Made by a program: the position numbers and the translations under genes. Below the pieces are notes generated by a model. That model was given only the letters and a program-made list of their open reading frames with translations, did no database searches and had not been told where the DNA came from. 64,000 nt of DNA from NCBI GenBank assembly GCA_002402905.1, contig DHGT01000124.1, positions 34,387-98,386 of the forward strand, written 5' to 3'. Source of the stretch: Desulfatitalea sp. UBA4791. Lineage in GTDB: Bacteria; Desulfobacterota; Desulfobacteria; Desulfobacterales; Desulfosarcinaceae. Shown here piece after piece: positions 1-7,550 of the stretch (the stretch's first letter is position 1; every line of letters starts with the position of its first letter).

Positions 1-1
1 C

Positions 2-853
2 ACCTGCGACGGCAAAAAGAAAGCCTATGAATCGCTGGGCCAACTGGTGGACAACCTCTATGTGATGGACCTGCCCCAGGTCAAATCGGAACACGGTCGG
101 GCCTTGCTCCAAAGTGAATACTTCCGTTTCAAGACGGCCATGGAAGCGGTCACCGGCGTGAAGATCACGGCCGAATCACTGAAAGCGGCCATCGGCACCG
201 TCAATGCCAAACGGGCCGCCTTACACCGATTGGCAGCCCTGCGAAAGGCCGACCCGGCTCCCATATCCGGTCTGGACGCCCTGTTGGCCAACCAGGTCTT
301 CTTCTACGACAATCCGGCGCGTTTCACCGAATCGGTAAACAAGATCTGCGACGAGTTGGAAAGCCGCATCGCCGAAAAAAAGGGCGCCTTCCCGGCCGGC
401 ACGCCCCGCATCCTGGTTTCCGGTTGTCCCCAGGCCGTCCCCAACTGGAAACTGCCCTTTATCGTGGAGACGTCGGGCGCCGTCATCGTGGGCGAGGAGT
501 CGTGCGTGGGCGAACGGGGCACCCGCAATCTCACCGATGCATCGGGTCAAACCGTCGAAGAGATGATGGCGGCCATCGTGGATCGTTACTACCAGGTGGA
601 TTGCGCCATCTTCACCCCCAACCCCGATCGCCTGGCCCATATCGAAGAGATGGCCACCGCCTACAAGGCCGACGGCGTCATCCATTACGGCTTGCAGTTC
701 TGCCAGCCTTACCTGATGGAAGCCATGCCCGTGGAAAAGGCCCTCGAGGAAAAAAATATCCCCTGTCTGCGCATCGACACCGATTACAGCATGGAAGATG
801 CCGGGCAGCTCAAGACGCGTGTGGAAGCGTTCGTCGAACAAATCAAAGGATAG
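2..853 (+). CDS. Double-cubane-cluster reductase subunit, 2-hydroxyacyl-CoA dehydratase (HgdB) family, 5' end outside window
   Basis: The reading frame is open from base 2, so the visible 283 codons are the C-terminal part of a longer gene. The first visible residues read TCDGKKKAYE, a stretch typical of double-cubane-cluster proteins. Further cysteines sit in VSGCPQAVP, EESCVGERG and FCQPY, which fits iron-sulfur ligands of this fold. Members accept electrons from an ATP-hydrolysing activase and reduce small, difficult substrates; classical relatives dehydrate 2-hydroxyacyl-CoA. An activase follows seven bases downstream, which supports a working pair. The remaining operon (YedE-type transporter, TusA-like, DUF3343) suggests a selenium or sulfur task rather than fermentation of a hydroxy acid. 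That substrate assignment is inference. Confidence 0.85.
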   Translation, partial: TCDGKKKAYESLGQLVDNLYVMDLPQVKSEHGRALLQSEYFRFKTAMEAVTGVKITAESLKAAIGTVNAKRAALHRLAALRKADPAPISGLDALLANQVFFYDNPARFTESVNKICDELESRIAEKKGAFPAGTPRILVSGCPQAVPNWKLPFIVETSGAVIVGEESCVGERGTRNLTDASGQTVEEMMAAIVDRYYQVDCAIFTPNPDRLAHIEEMATAYKADGVIHYGLQFCQPYLMEAMPVEKALEEKNIPCLRIDTDYSMEDAGQLKTRVEAFVEQIKG

Positions 854-860
854 CGCATTG

Positions 861-1628
861 ATGCACAAGCGTTTTGCCGGCATCGACATCGGCTCCCGAA
901 CGATTGAACTGGTGGTGGTGGATCCGACCGGAGGGGTCACTCACCGCCTGAAGACCGATACCGGTTTTGACCCCTTGAGCGATGCCCGACGTCTACTCAA
1001 TGGCATCGAATGCGACCGCATCATGGCCACCGGTTACGGTCGCAATCTTCTGGAAATCGCCCTCGAAGCCCCCACAGTGACCGAGATCAAGGCGCACGCC
1101 CGGGGGGCACGAGCCCTTCACCCCGAGGCCCGCAGCGTGCTCGATATCGGCGGCCAGGACAGCAAGGCTATCGCCCTGTTCGATAACGGCAAGGTGAAAA
1201 AATTTGAGATGAACGACCGCTGCGCCGCCGGCACCGGTAAATTCCTGGAGATCATGGCGCGCACCCTGGGTTTTGACATCGATGCTTTCGGTGATGAAGC
1301 GCTCCTGGCGGAAAAAGAAGTCACCATATCGAGCATGTGCACGGTTTTCGCCGAATCGGAGGTCACTTCACTGATCGCCAAGGGTCAAAACCGCCGTCAA
1401 ATAGCGCTGGGTCTTCACGCCAGTGTCATGCGCCGGGTGGCGACCATGATCCAGCGGGTGGCCCCTGAGGGGGATATCGTCTTCACCGGTGGGGTCGCCC
1501 AAAACCCGTGTCTGCGCACCCTGCTGGCGCAGAAACTGGGCCGAACCGTCCTTTACCATGGCCAGGCCCAATTTGCCGGTGCCCTGGGTGCGGCCCTGCT
1601 GGCCCTGGAATCGACCTTGCCAAAGTGA
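861..1628 (+). CDS. Acyl-CoA dehydratase activase (HgdC/BadF type), ATP-dependent reductase
   Basis: A 255-residue protein of the ASKHA ATPase fold. It shows the phosphate-binding start GIDIGSRTIEL (residues 7-17), the second phosphate motif DIGGQDSK (95-102), and the two cysteines expected to hold a [4Fe-4S] cluster across the homodimer, C121 in CAAGTGKFLE and C160 in SSMCTVFAESE. These activases couple ATP hydrolysis to one-electron transfer into the partner protein encoded just upstream. I chose ATG 861, seven bases after the partner's stop; an upstream in-frame start at 798 would overlap the partner and add residues the family lacks. Length is normal for the family. The small family size and the pairing make the role secure; the final substrate is not. 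Confidence 0.9.
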   Translation: MHKRFAGIDIGSRTIELVVVDPTGGVTHRLKTDTGFDPLSDARRLLNGIECDRIMATGYGRNLLEIALEAPTVTEIKAHARGARALHPEARSVLDIGGQDSKAIALFDNGKVKKFEMNDRCAAGTGKFLEIMARTLGFDIDAFGDEALLAEKEVTISSMCTVFAESEVTSLIAKGQNRRQIALGLHASVMRRVATMIQRVAPEGDIVFTGGVAQNPCLRTLLAQKLGRTVLYHGQAQFAGALGAALLALESTLPK

Positions 1629-1693
1629 GAGCAGAAAACCAAACGTATCGGAAATTGAACATGAGTGGAACTACAACAAAGGAGGTTGAATTG

Positions 1694-2785
1694 ATGCAGG
1701 GGAGAAACATTTTTGCGACGCGATGGGGAATCATCGGGGTCGGCGCCGTGATCGGCATTCTGGCCCCGTTGCTTCAGAAACTGGGCAACCCGGGCAACAT
1801 GGGCATCTGCGTGGCCTGTTTCGAACGCGATATTGCCGGTGCCCTGGGCCTGCACCGCGCAGCGGTGGTGCAGTATATGCGGCCGGAGATCATCGGCTTC
1901 GTGATCGGATCGCTGATCGCCGCCTACCTGTTCAAAGAGTACCGGCCCCGGGTCGGTTCGGCGCCCATCGTGCGATTCGTATTGGGCGTCTTTGCCATGA
2001 TCGGCGCCCTGGTGTTCCTCGGTTGTCCGTGGCGGGCCGTGCTGCGCCTGGCCGGTGGGGACGGCAATGCGATTCTGGGGGTACTGGGTTTGACCTTCGG
2101 TATCTGGATCGGCACCCTTTTTCTGAAAAACGGCTACAACCTGGGTCGCACCCAGGCGACCCACGCCGCCGTGGGCTGGATGCTGCCGCTGATCATGGTC
2201 GGATTCCTGGCCCTGATGCTGGTCTTTCCCCAAATCAAGGACCAGCCCAGCAGCGGGGTGTTGTTCTACAGCGTCAAAGGCCCCGGCGCCATGCACGCGC
2301 CGTTGCTGCTGGCGCTGGTGGCCGGGTTGGCCATCGGCTTCCTGGCCCAACGCAGCCGCTTCTGCACCATGGGGGCCATTCGCGACACCGTGCTGTTCGG
2401 CCAGACCCACCTGCTCTCCGGCTTCGTCACCCTCGTGGGGGTGGCCTTCGTGACCAATCTGGTCCTGGGACAATTCAATGCCGGCTTTACCGGTCAACCC
2501 GTAGCCCACACCCTGCACGTCTGGAATTTCGCCGGCATGGCACTGGCCGGTCTGGCCTTTGCGCTGGCCGGCGGATGCCCCGGGCGCCAGCTGTTTCTGG
2601 CCGGCGAAGGGGATGGCGATGCGGCCGTATTCGTGATGGGCATGATCGTGGGCGCCGGCATCGCGCACAATTTCGGGTTGGCCAGCTCTCCCCAAGGGGT
2701 CGGGCCCCATGGCATCGCCGCGGTGGTCATTGGTATGCTGGCGTGTCTGTTCATTGGTTTTACCATGCGCAAGAAAAGTGCATAA
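1694..2785 (+). CDS. YedE-type membrane transporter (putative selenium/sulfur-compound carrier)
   Basis: A very hydrophobic 363-residue protein with about ten membrane segments in two related halves. Conserved cysteine-containing motifs are visible: GICVACFERD, LGCPWR, RSRFCTMG and GGCPGRQ, the pattern of the YeeE/YedE family whose better-known members carry thiosulfate or related chalcogen species. Start ATG 1694 follows a strong ribosome site (AAAGGAGG, eight bases upstream); the longer open frame running back into the activase gene is not needed. The next gene is TusA-like, as in other yedE-yedF pairs. The variant with a DUF3343 neighbour is associated with selenium metabolism by genome co-occurrence; no direct evidence here fixes the substrate. 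Confidence 0.85.
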   Translation: MQGRNIFATRWGIIGVGAVIGILAPLLQKLGNPGNMGICVACFERDIAGALGLHRAAVVQYMRPEIIGFVIGSLIAAYLFKEYRPRVGSAPIVRFVLGVFAMIGALVFLGCPWRAVLRLAGGDGNAILGVLGLTFGIWIGTLFLKNGYNLGRTQATHAAVGWMLPLIMVGFLALMLVFPQIKDQPSSGVLFYSVKGPGAMHAPLLLALVAGLAIGFLAQRSRFCTMGAIRDTVLFGQTHLLSGFVTLVGVAFVTNLVLGQFNAGFTGQPVAHTLHVWNFAGMALAGLAFALAGGCPGRQLFLAGEGDGDAAVFVMGMIVGAGIAHNFGLASSPQGVGPHGIAAVVIGMLACLFIGFTMRKKSA

Positions 2786-2796
2786 GGAGGTTTGCC

Positions 2797-3015
2797 ATGC
2801 CTACAACTGTCGATGCCCGTGGGCTTTCCTGCCCCCAACCGGTCATCATGACCCTGAACGAAATCAAAAACGGCAACGATAAAGAGATCGTGGTCCTGGT
2901 GGATACCGATACATCCAGGGAAAACGTGACACGGGCCGCACAAAGCCAGGGCTGCCGGATTGGTGAGGTCACGCCGGAGGGCGAAGGATACCGCATCGCC
3001 ATCACCAAGGGATAA
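2797..3015 (+). CDS. TusA/SirA-like sulfurtransferase protein (YedF N-domain type)
   Basis: A 72-residue protein with the family signature DARGLSCPQPV, in which the cysteine of the CPxP motif is the sulfur- or selenium-carrying residue. Start ATG 2797 has AAGGAGG six bases upstream, and the gene begins 11 bases after the YedE-type transporter. In many genomes this domain is fused to a DUF3343 domain in one selenium-metabolism protein (YedF); here the two are separate, adjacent genes with a six-base gap. Its likely job is to accept a chalcogen atom delivered through the transporter and hand it on. Acceptor unknown. Confidence 0.88.
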   Translation: MPTTVDARGLSCPQPVIMTLNEIKNGNDKEIVVLVDTDTSRENVTRAAQSQGCRIGEVTPEGEGYRIAITKG

Positions 3016-3021
3016 ATCGTC

Positions 3022-3576
3022 ATGATCGGCTGGTTGAAACGAAAATTACCGGGGCCCGGGGCCCCGGCGGAATCCCTGAGGGCATCATCGTCCGATCGCG
3101 GCATCCTGGTTTTCGAAAACACCAGCGAGGTGATCCAAGCGGAAAAGATATTAAAACAGGCCGCCTGGCCGGTGCGGGTCATGGGGCCGCCCCCGGAGAT
3201 CCGCACCGGCTGCGACCTGGTGATCGAGTTCCCGCTCATCGAAGGACTCAACATCGTCCGGGAGCTGCACCTGGCCGAGCTGGCGCCGTTGAGCGTGGTG
3301 CCGGTCACCGCGCCCCTGCTCACCCCGGTCGACCTGTTTCACACCAAGGATTTCGGTGAATACTTGATGGTGCGGGCCGCCAACATGAAGATCACCATTT
3401 TCAAGCAGACCCGAACCATCGTCAACATTTCGGGCGGCGGCTGCCCGGACGTGCCCTATCTGGCCGAAAAGATGGTGGGCAAAACGTTGGCCGAGGCACC
3501 CCGGCCACGCGATCTGGGCCACACCCTGTGCGGCTATGCCCTTCAGTTGGCCTACGAGGAGTTGCAACGAAAATGA
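3022..3576 (+). CDS. DUF3343 domain protein with cysteine-containing C-terminal extension
   Basis: A 184-residue soluble protein. Residues about 25-100 resemble DUF3343 (GILVFENTSE near the start, PPEIRTGCDLVIE in the middle), the domain that forms the second half of YedF-type selenium proteins. The remainder is an extension unlike plain DUF3343 proteins of about 80-90 residues, with ISGGGCPDVPYLAEK and a second cysteine in HTLCGYA. The gene overlaps the next by four bases (ATGA), so translation is probably coupled. Function is not established for the domain; context suggests handling of a chalcogen intermediate. Confidence 0.75.
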   Translation: MIGWLKRKLPGPGAPAESLRASSSDRGILVFENTSEVIQAEKILKQAAWPVRVMGPPPEIRTGCDLVIEFPLIEGLNIVRELHLAELAPLSVVPVTAPLLTPVDLFHTKDFGEYLMVRAANMKITIFKQTRTIVNISGGGCPDVPYLAEKMVGKTLAEAPRPRDLGHTLCGYALQLAYEELQRK

Positions 3577-4439
3577 TCGGCATCATCGGCACGGTACCGG
3601 ACCCGGATTTTCCCCTGACCTGTGGCCCGGTGCAATGGGACGGAGACAGCCTGCGCATCGACGGCCGGCAGGTAACCGTCAATCGCGGCACGCCCGCGCT
3701 GCTGGGCGCCGCGTTGAAAGCCGGCGAACGCATCGGCGCACCGCCCATTTACGGCATTCTGGTCGGAGATATCGGCAAGGGAGCGGGCAGCCGGCGCCTG
3801 TATCAGTTCCTGGAAAACGAGCTGCCGCTGTGGGATTTTTCGGTGTTGACCTTCCACTATCTGCAACCCGATGTGGACTGGCACAACCGGGTGCTGTTCG
3901 CCATCGAAAGCATGCGGCAACGCCCGCTGTTGATCGCGGACGCCGGTTTCATGTATGCCGCCAAGATGAGCGGCCAGGCGCCGGCCTACGATTTCTTCAC
4001 CCCGGATGCGGGCGAGTTGGCCTTCCTGGCCGATGAAACCGCCCCCCATCCGTTTTATACCCGAGGTTTCATCCTGCATGGGGACAACGATCTTCCGACG
4101 CTGATCCAACGCGCCCATGCCCATGGCAATGCCGCCCGCCATCTTCTAGTGAAGGGCGCCACCGACCATATCGTCGAACAAGGTCGCATCGCAGCCACCG
4201 TGGATCATCCCAGTTTCGAGGCCATGGAGGCCATCGGCGGCACCGGCGACACGTTGACCGGATTGCTGACCGTTTTATGCGCCGCCGGATACGCACCCAC
4301 CCGGGCCGCCCTTCTCGCTGCCCAGGCCAACCGTCTGGCCGGATCCCTGGCCGACCCCACCCCCGCCACCCAGATCGCCGAACTGATCGTTCACGTCCCC
4401 GAAGCCCTCGCCCGTCGGTTGCATGTTAGCGGCACTTGA
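3573..4439 (+). CDS. YjeF-C-like sugar kinase/NAD(P)H-hydrate dehydratase-fold protein
   Basis: A 288-residue protein of the ribokinase-like fold. The clearest motif is GGTGDTLTGLLTVL, with the aspartate and glycine-rich anion hole used by ADP/ATP-dependent (S)-NAD(P)H-hydrate dehydratases. The N-terminal epimerase domain of full YjeF (NnrE-NnrD) is missing, so this is a stand-alone kinase-like domain. Start ATG 3573 overlaps the stop of the DUF3343 gene. The N-terminus GIIGTVPDPDFPL is unlike housekeeping NnrD, so a specialised role within this operon is more likely than NAD repair. Its stop codon lies at the left end of a repeat element (4428-4510). Confidence 0.7.
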   Translation: MIGIIGTVPDPDFPLTCGPVQWDGDSLRIDGRQVTVNRGTPALLGAALKAGERIGAPPIYGILVGDIGKGAGSRRLYQFLENELPLWDFSVLTFHYLQPDVDWHNRVLFAIESMRQRPLLIADAGFMYAAKMSGQAPAYDFFTPDAGELAFLADETAPHPFYTRGFILHGDNDLPTLIQRAHAHGNAARHLLVKGATDHIVEQGRIAATVDHPSFEAMEAIGGTGDTLTGLLTVLCAAGYAPTRAALLAAQANRLAGSLADPTPATQIAELIVHVPEALARRLHVSGT

Positions 4440-4510
4440 CCGCCTGGCGTATGGCATCGGCCACCTGTCCCACCCGGACCGGATCTAATGAATAGGATTC
4501 AGTTAGAATC
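4428..4510 (+). repeat. Interspersed repeat, copy A (half-element of a palindromic family)
   Basis: This 83-base sequence begins AGCGGCACTTGACCG and ends GATTCAGTTAGAATC. Close relatives occur at 12505-12550 (opposite strand), 17470-17522 and 61042-61118. Copy A carries both the inner portion shared with the 61-kb copy and the outer portion shared with the 12.5- and 17.5-kb copies, so it links the family. It contains the TGA of the preceding gene. No open frame of its own. Confidence 0.75.
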
Positions 4511-4629
4511 GCCCATCGCACGGAAATGGCCTTTATTTCCATTGTAACGTAGGCTAAAAGGGTCGGGTGCTTGGTCTTCGAAAGGGTTGCGGATCAGGCC
4601 AAAATGAATTCACGATAGAAACGACCTCC

Positions 4630-6492
4630 ATGATTGCAGTAGAAAACCTGACCAAAACCTTCGGCGGCCAAGTGCTTTTCGACCAGGCCGGCTTCAAGAT
4701 CAACAAGCGTGAACGCGTGGGCCTGGTGGGACGCAACGGACACGGGAAAACCACGCTTTTCCGCATTCTCATCGGCGAGGAGGAGTATGACGGCGGCACC
4801 GTGACATCCCCCAAGGGATACCGCATCGGCCATGTCCAACAGCAGTTGGGGTTCACCGAGGCGACGGTTCTGAAGGAGGGCATGCTGGGGCTGCCGGAAG
4901 ACCGGATGGACCACCACTGGCTGGTGGAGAAGATTCTGGCGGGCCTGGGGTTTTCCAGTGCCGATATGCAGCGGCATCCCAAGGAGTTTTCGGGCGGATT
5001 TCAGGTCCGGCTCAATCTGGCCAAGGTCCTGGTGTCCGAACCCGACCTGCTGCTCCTGGACGAACCGACCAACTACCTGGATATCACCTCCATCCGATGG
5101 ATCGAACGCTTCCTGATCAACTGGCCCCATGAATTGATGCTCATCACCCATGACCGCAGCTTCATGGACCGCATCGTCACGCACACCGTGGGCATCCATC
5201 GCCAGAAATTGCGCAAGATCGCCGGCAGCACAGAAAAATATTATGCCCAGATCGCCCAGGACGAGGAGATCTATGAAAAGACGCGCCAGAACGACGAACG
5301 GCGCGCCAAGGAGATCGAACAGTTCATCACCCGCTTCCGCGCCAAGGCGCGCCTGGCCGGCCTGGTCCAGTCGCGAATCAAGGCCCTGGAGAAGCTCGAA
5401 AAGAAGCAGAAATTGACCCAGATGCGGGACCTGGACTTTTCCTTCCGCTGCCTGCCCTTTCGCGGCAAGCAGGTCCTGGGGGTGCGGGGATTGACCTTTG
5501 GCTATGCCAACCGCCCCAGGCTGTTCAGCGATCTGGATTTCGTGCTGCACGCCGGTGACCGCCTCTGCGTGGTGGGGCCCAACGGCCAGGGCAAGACGAC
5601 CCTGCTGCAACTGCTAGCCGGCAACCTGAAACCCGTGAAAGGTGAGATCGTGTTCCACCCCGGCGTGGTCACGGGCTTTTACGAGCAGACCAATATCCAG
5701 ACCCTCAACGACCGCCACACGGTCGAAGAGGAGATCCTGCTCTGCCATGGGGATCTCAACCGGCAGCAGGCGCGTAACATATGCGGCGCCATGTTGTTCG
5801 AGGGCGACGCGGCCCTGAAAAAAATCGAGGTGCTTTCCGGCGGTGAAAAGGCCCGGGTCATGCTGGGCAAGCTGCTGGCCACGCCGTTGAACCTCCTGCT
5901 GCTGGACGAACCGAGCAACCACCTGGATATGGAGTCGTGCGACGCCCTGATGGCCGCCATCGACAACTTCGACGGCGCCGTGATCATGGTGACCCATAAC
6001 GAGATGTTTCTGCACGCCCTTGCCCAGCGCCTGATCGTCTTTCATGAAAACCAGGTCACCCTGTTCGAAGGCAGCTATCAGGACTTTCTGGAAAAGGGCG
6101 GCTGGGGAGACGACCCCAACCCGGCCGGTAAAACGGTGGAATCAGAGATTGCCCGTGCGCCGGACCAGCCCAGGATGACCAAAAAAGAGATGCGGCGCAT
6201 GCGTTCGACCATCATGAGCGCGGACGCCAAGACGCGCAAGGGGTTGGAAAGCGACATTCAAACCACCGAGGCCGCCATAGAAACCGAAGAAAAGCGCCTG
6301 GCGAAGCTCAACGAAGAGATGGTCACGGCCGCCCAGGCGCAGAATGGCGACCGTATCGCCCAACTCTCCCGGGACATCCACAAATGCACGGCTGCGATCG
6401 AAACCCAATTCGCTTCGCTCGACACCCTTTACAAGCAAAAAGAGACGCTGGACGCACAATTATCCGAAAAGCTGGCCGGACTGGAAGAGTAG
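4630..6492 (+). CDS. ABC-F family ATPase (ribosome-associated type)
   Basis: A 620-residue protein with two ABC ATPase domains and no membrane segments, the ABC-F layout. Domain 1 has Walker A GRNGHGKTT (34-42), signature SGGFQVRLNLAKVL and Walker B LLLLDEPTNYLD. After a charged linker rich in Arg, Lys and Glu (the interdomain arm) comes domain 2 with GPNGQGKTT, LSGGEKARVMLGKLL and LLLLDEPSNHLD. The last about 100 residues form a charged coiled coil, as in Uup/YheS-type members. Such proteins bind the ribosomal E site and help translation or protect against stalling. Start ATG 4630 gives the standard ENLTKTFGG beginning; an in-frame start at 4567 would add 21 atypical residues. Which ABC-F subgroup it belongs to cannot be set by eye. 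Confidence 0.9.
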   Translation: MIAVENLTKTFGGQVLFDQAGFKINKRERVGLVGRNGHGKTTLFRILIGEEEYDGGTVTSPKGYRIGHVQQQLGFTEATVLKEGMLGLPEDRMDHHWLVEKILAGLGFSSADMQRHPKEFSGGFQVRLNLAKVLVSEPDLLLLDEPTNYLDITSIRWIERFLINWPHELMLITHDRSFMDRIVTHTVGIHRQKLRKIAGSTEKYYAQIAQDEEIYEKTRQNDERRAKEIEQFITRFRAKARLAGLVQSRIKALEKLEKKQKLTQMRDLDFSFRCLPFRGKQVLGVRGLTFGYANRPRLFSDLDFVLHAGDRLCVVGPNGQGKTTLLQLLAGNLKPVKGEIVFHPGVVTGFYEQTNIQTLNDRHTVEEEILLCHGDLNRQQARNICGAMLFEGDAALKKIEVLSGGEKARVMLGKLLATPLNLLLLDEPSNHLDMESCDALMAAIDNFDGAVIMVTHNEMFLHALAQRLIVFHENQVTLFEGSYQDFLEKGGWGDDPNPAGKTVESEIARAPDQPRMTKKEMRRMRSTIMSADAKTRKGLESDIQTTEAAIETEEKRLAKLNEEMVTAAQAQNGDRIAQLSRDIHKCTAAIETQFASLDTLYKQKETLDAQLSEKLAGLEE

Positions 6493-6513
6493 CGTAAAAA
6501 CAGCAGACGATGC

Positions 6514-7410
6514 TTATTGGTACTTGTCTTTGAGTGCGGCGAGACGGGAAAGATAGCGCTGACGGTACATCAGGCCCTTCTGGTTGTTGATGTCGTAAAA
6601 AACATAGTCGAGATGCGGCCGGATATCGAGCCCGTAAGCGTTGAGGCTGGCATCGTTGGCCATGTCCAGAATACGCAAGGCATAGTAGTTGACCAACATG
6701 CGCAATTTGCTGTCTCGACGCAGCAGATAGCTGCGCCCGCCCAACGTGTTGAGAAAAAAAGAGGCGTATTGGTAAAGGGTATTGAGCCGCTCGGGCTCCC
6801 GGGTCTTGGGATGGATGCGGTCGCAGACGGTCATCCAGGTAAACAAAACGGCCATGGCCGGTTCCACCACCGCCGATTCGCTGGTGAGAATCTCCTTGAT
6901 CAGGTTGATGCGATCGCGGCCCAGCACCCGGTAAAAGTGGGTCACATTCCGCATCAGAGCGTACAGGTTGTCCATCTCGCCCACGTTGGTCGGTGGGTTG
7001 GCGGCCAACCGTTTGAAGACATCGTCGAAGAGCGCTTCGGCCCGCATATTGATACCAGGCCAAATCAGATAGGCCTTGCTGTCCAGATATTGAAAAAAGG
7101 CCACTGTCTGGGCCGTGACCTTCTGGCAGTTCACGGCGTCGTCCACGCCCGCCGTCATGGGTTTGTCCGGACCGAACACGGGCGTCAAATCGGATTTGCC
7201 GGCCAACCCTTGCGACTGAAGATCGGCCTCCTCGGCCAGTTTGCGGATATCTGCCTCGAGCTTGGCGATCTTTTTCAGGCAGGCGTCCTTTTCTTGTTCC
7301 ACGGCCGCCTCGATGGCGCGGGTGTGCCACTGGTTCACCAGGTAATATCCGAGCAGGCCGAGGCCCAGGGCGGCAAAGAGGATGATGAGAATTTTGACGG
7401 TTTTGTCCAT
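6514..7410 (-). CDS. Conserved membrane-anchored protein of unknown function
   Basis: A 298-residue protein with one N-terminal membrane segment (about residues 6-25, ILIILFAALGLGLLGYYLV) followed by a short coiled-coil region (about 30-65). The rest is a helical domain of no family I recognise, rich in aromatic residues (for example HFYRVLGRDR and NTLYQYASFFLN). The anchor without a lipobox suggests the helical domain sits in the periplasm. It converges on the ABC-F gene with a 21-base gap and is transcribed away from the aminopeptidase gene. No function is proposed. Confidence 0.65.
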   Translation of the reverse strand: MDKTVKILIILFAALGLGLLGYYLVNQWHTRAIEAAVEQEKDACLKKIAKLEADIRKLAEEADLQSQGLAGKSDLTPVFGPDKPMTAGVDDAVNCQKVTAQTVAFFQYLDSKAYLIWPGINMRAEALFDDVFKRLAANPPTNVGEMDNLYALMRNVTHFYRVLGRDRINLIKEILTSESAVVEPAMAVLFTWMTVCDRIHPKTREPERLNTLYQYASFFLNTLGGRSYLLRRDSKLRMLVNYYALRILDMANDASLNAYGLDIRPHLDYVFYDINNQKGLMYRQRYLSRLAALKDKYQ

Positions 7411-7550
7411 AGGCTACGAAAACGCGTTTGGAAATTGGCATTGTTTCGGATAAGGAGTGTTTACCATACGCCAGCAGGCTTTGGTTTGCAAGGAGAACCT
7501 CGCCCTTTCGGCTTTGCGATGGGGAGAGGTTAGAATAAAGGAGGTCGCCC

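Noticed and set aside
1508..1693. N-terminal extension of the YedE-type protein
   Set aside because: It would overlap the activase gene, is Pro/Gly-rich and non-membranous, and ATG 1694 has a perfect ribosome site.
1553..2710. A 385-codon reverse-strand frame over the YedE-type gene
   Set aside because: It is rich in Gly, Gln, His and Asp with no hydrophobic core or motif; a shadow of GC-rich coding on the plus strand.
4594..5610. A 338-codon reverse frame opposite the ABC-F gene
   Set aside because: The forward frame has full ABC motifs; the reverse one has none and no ribosome site.
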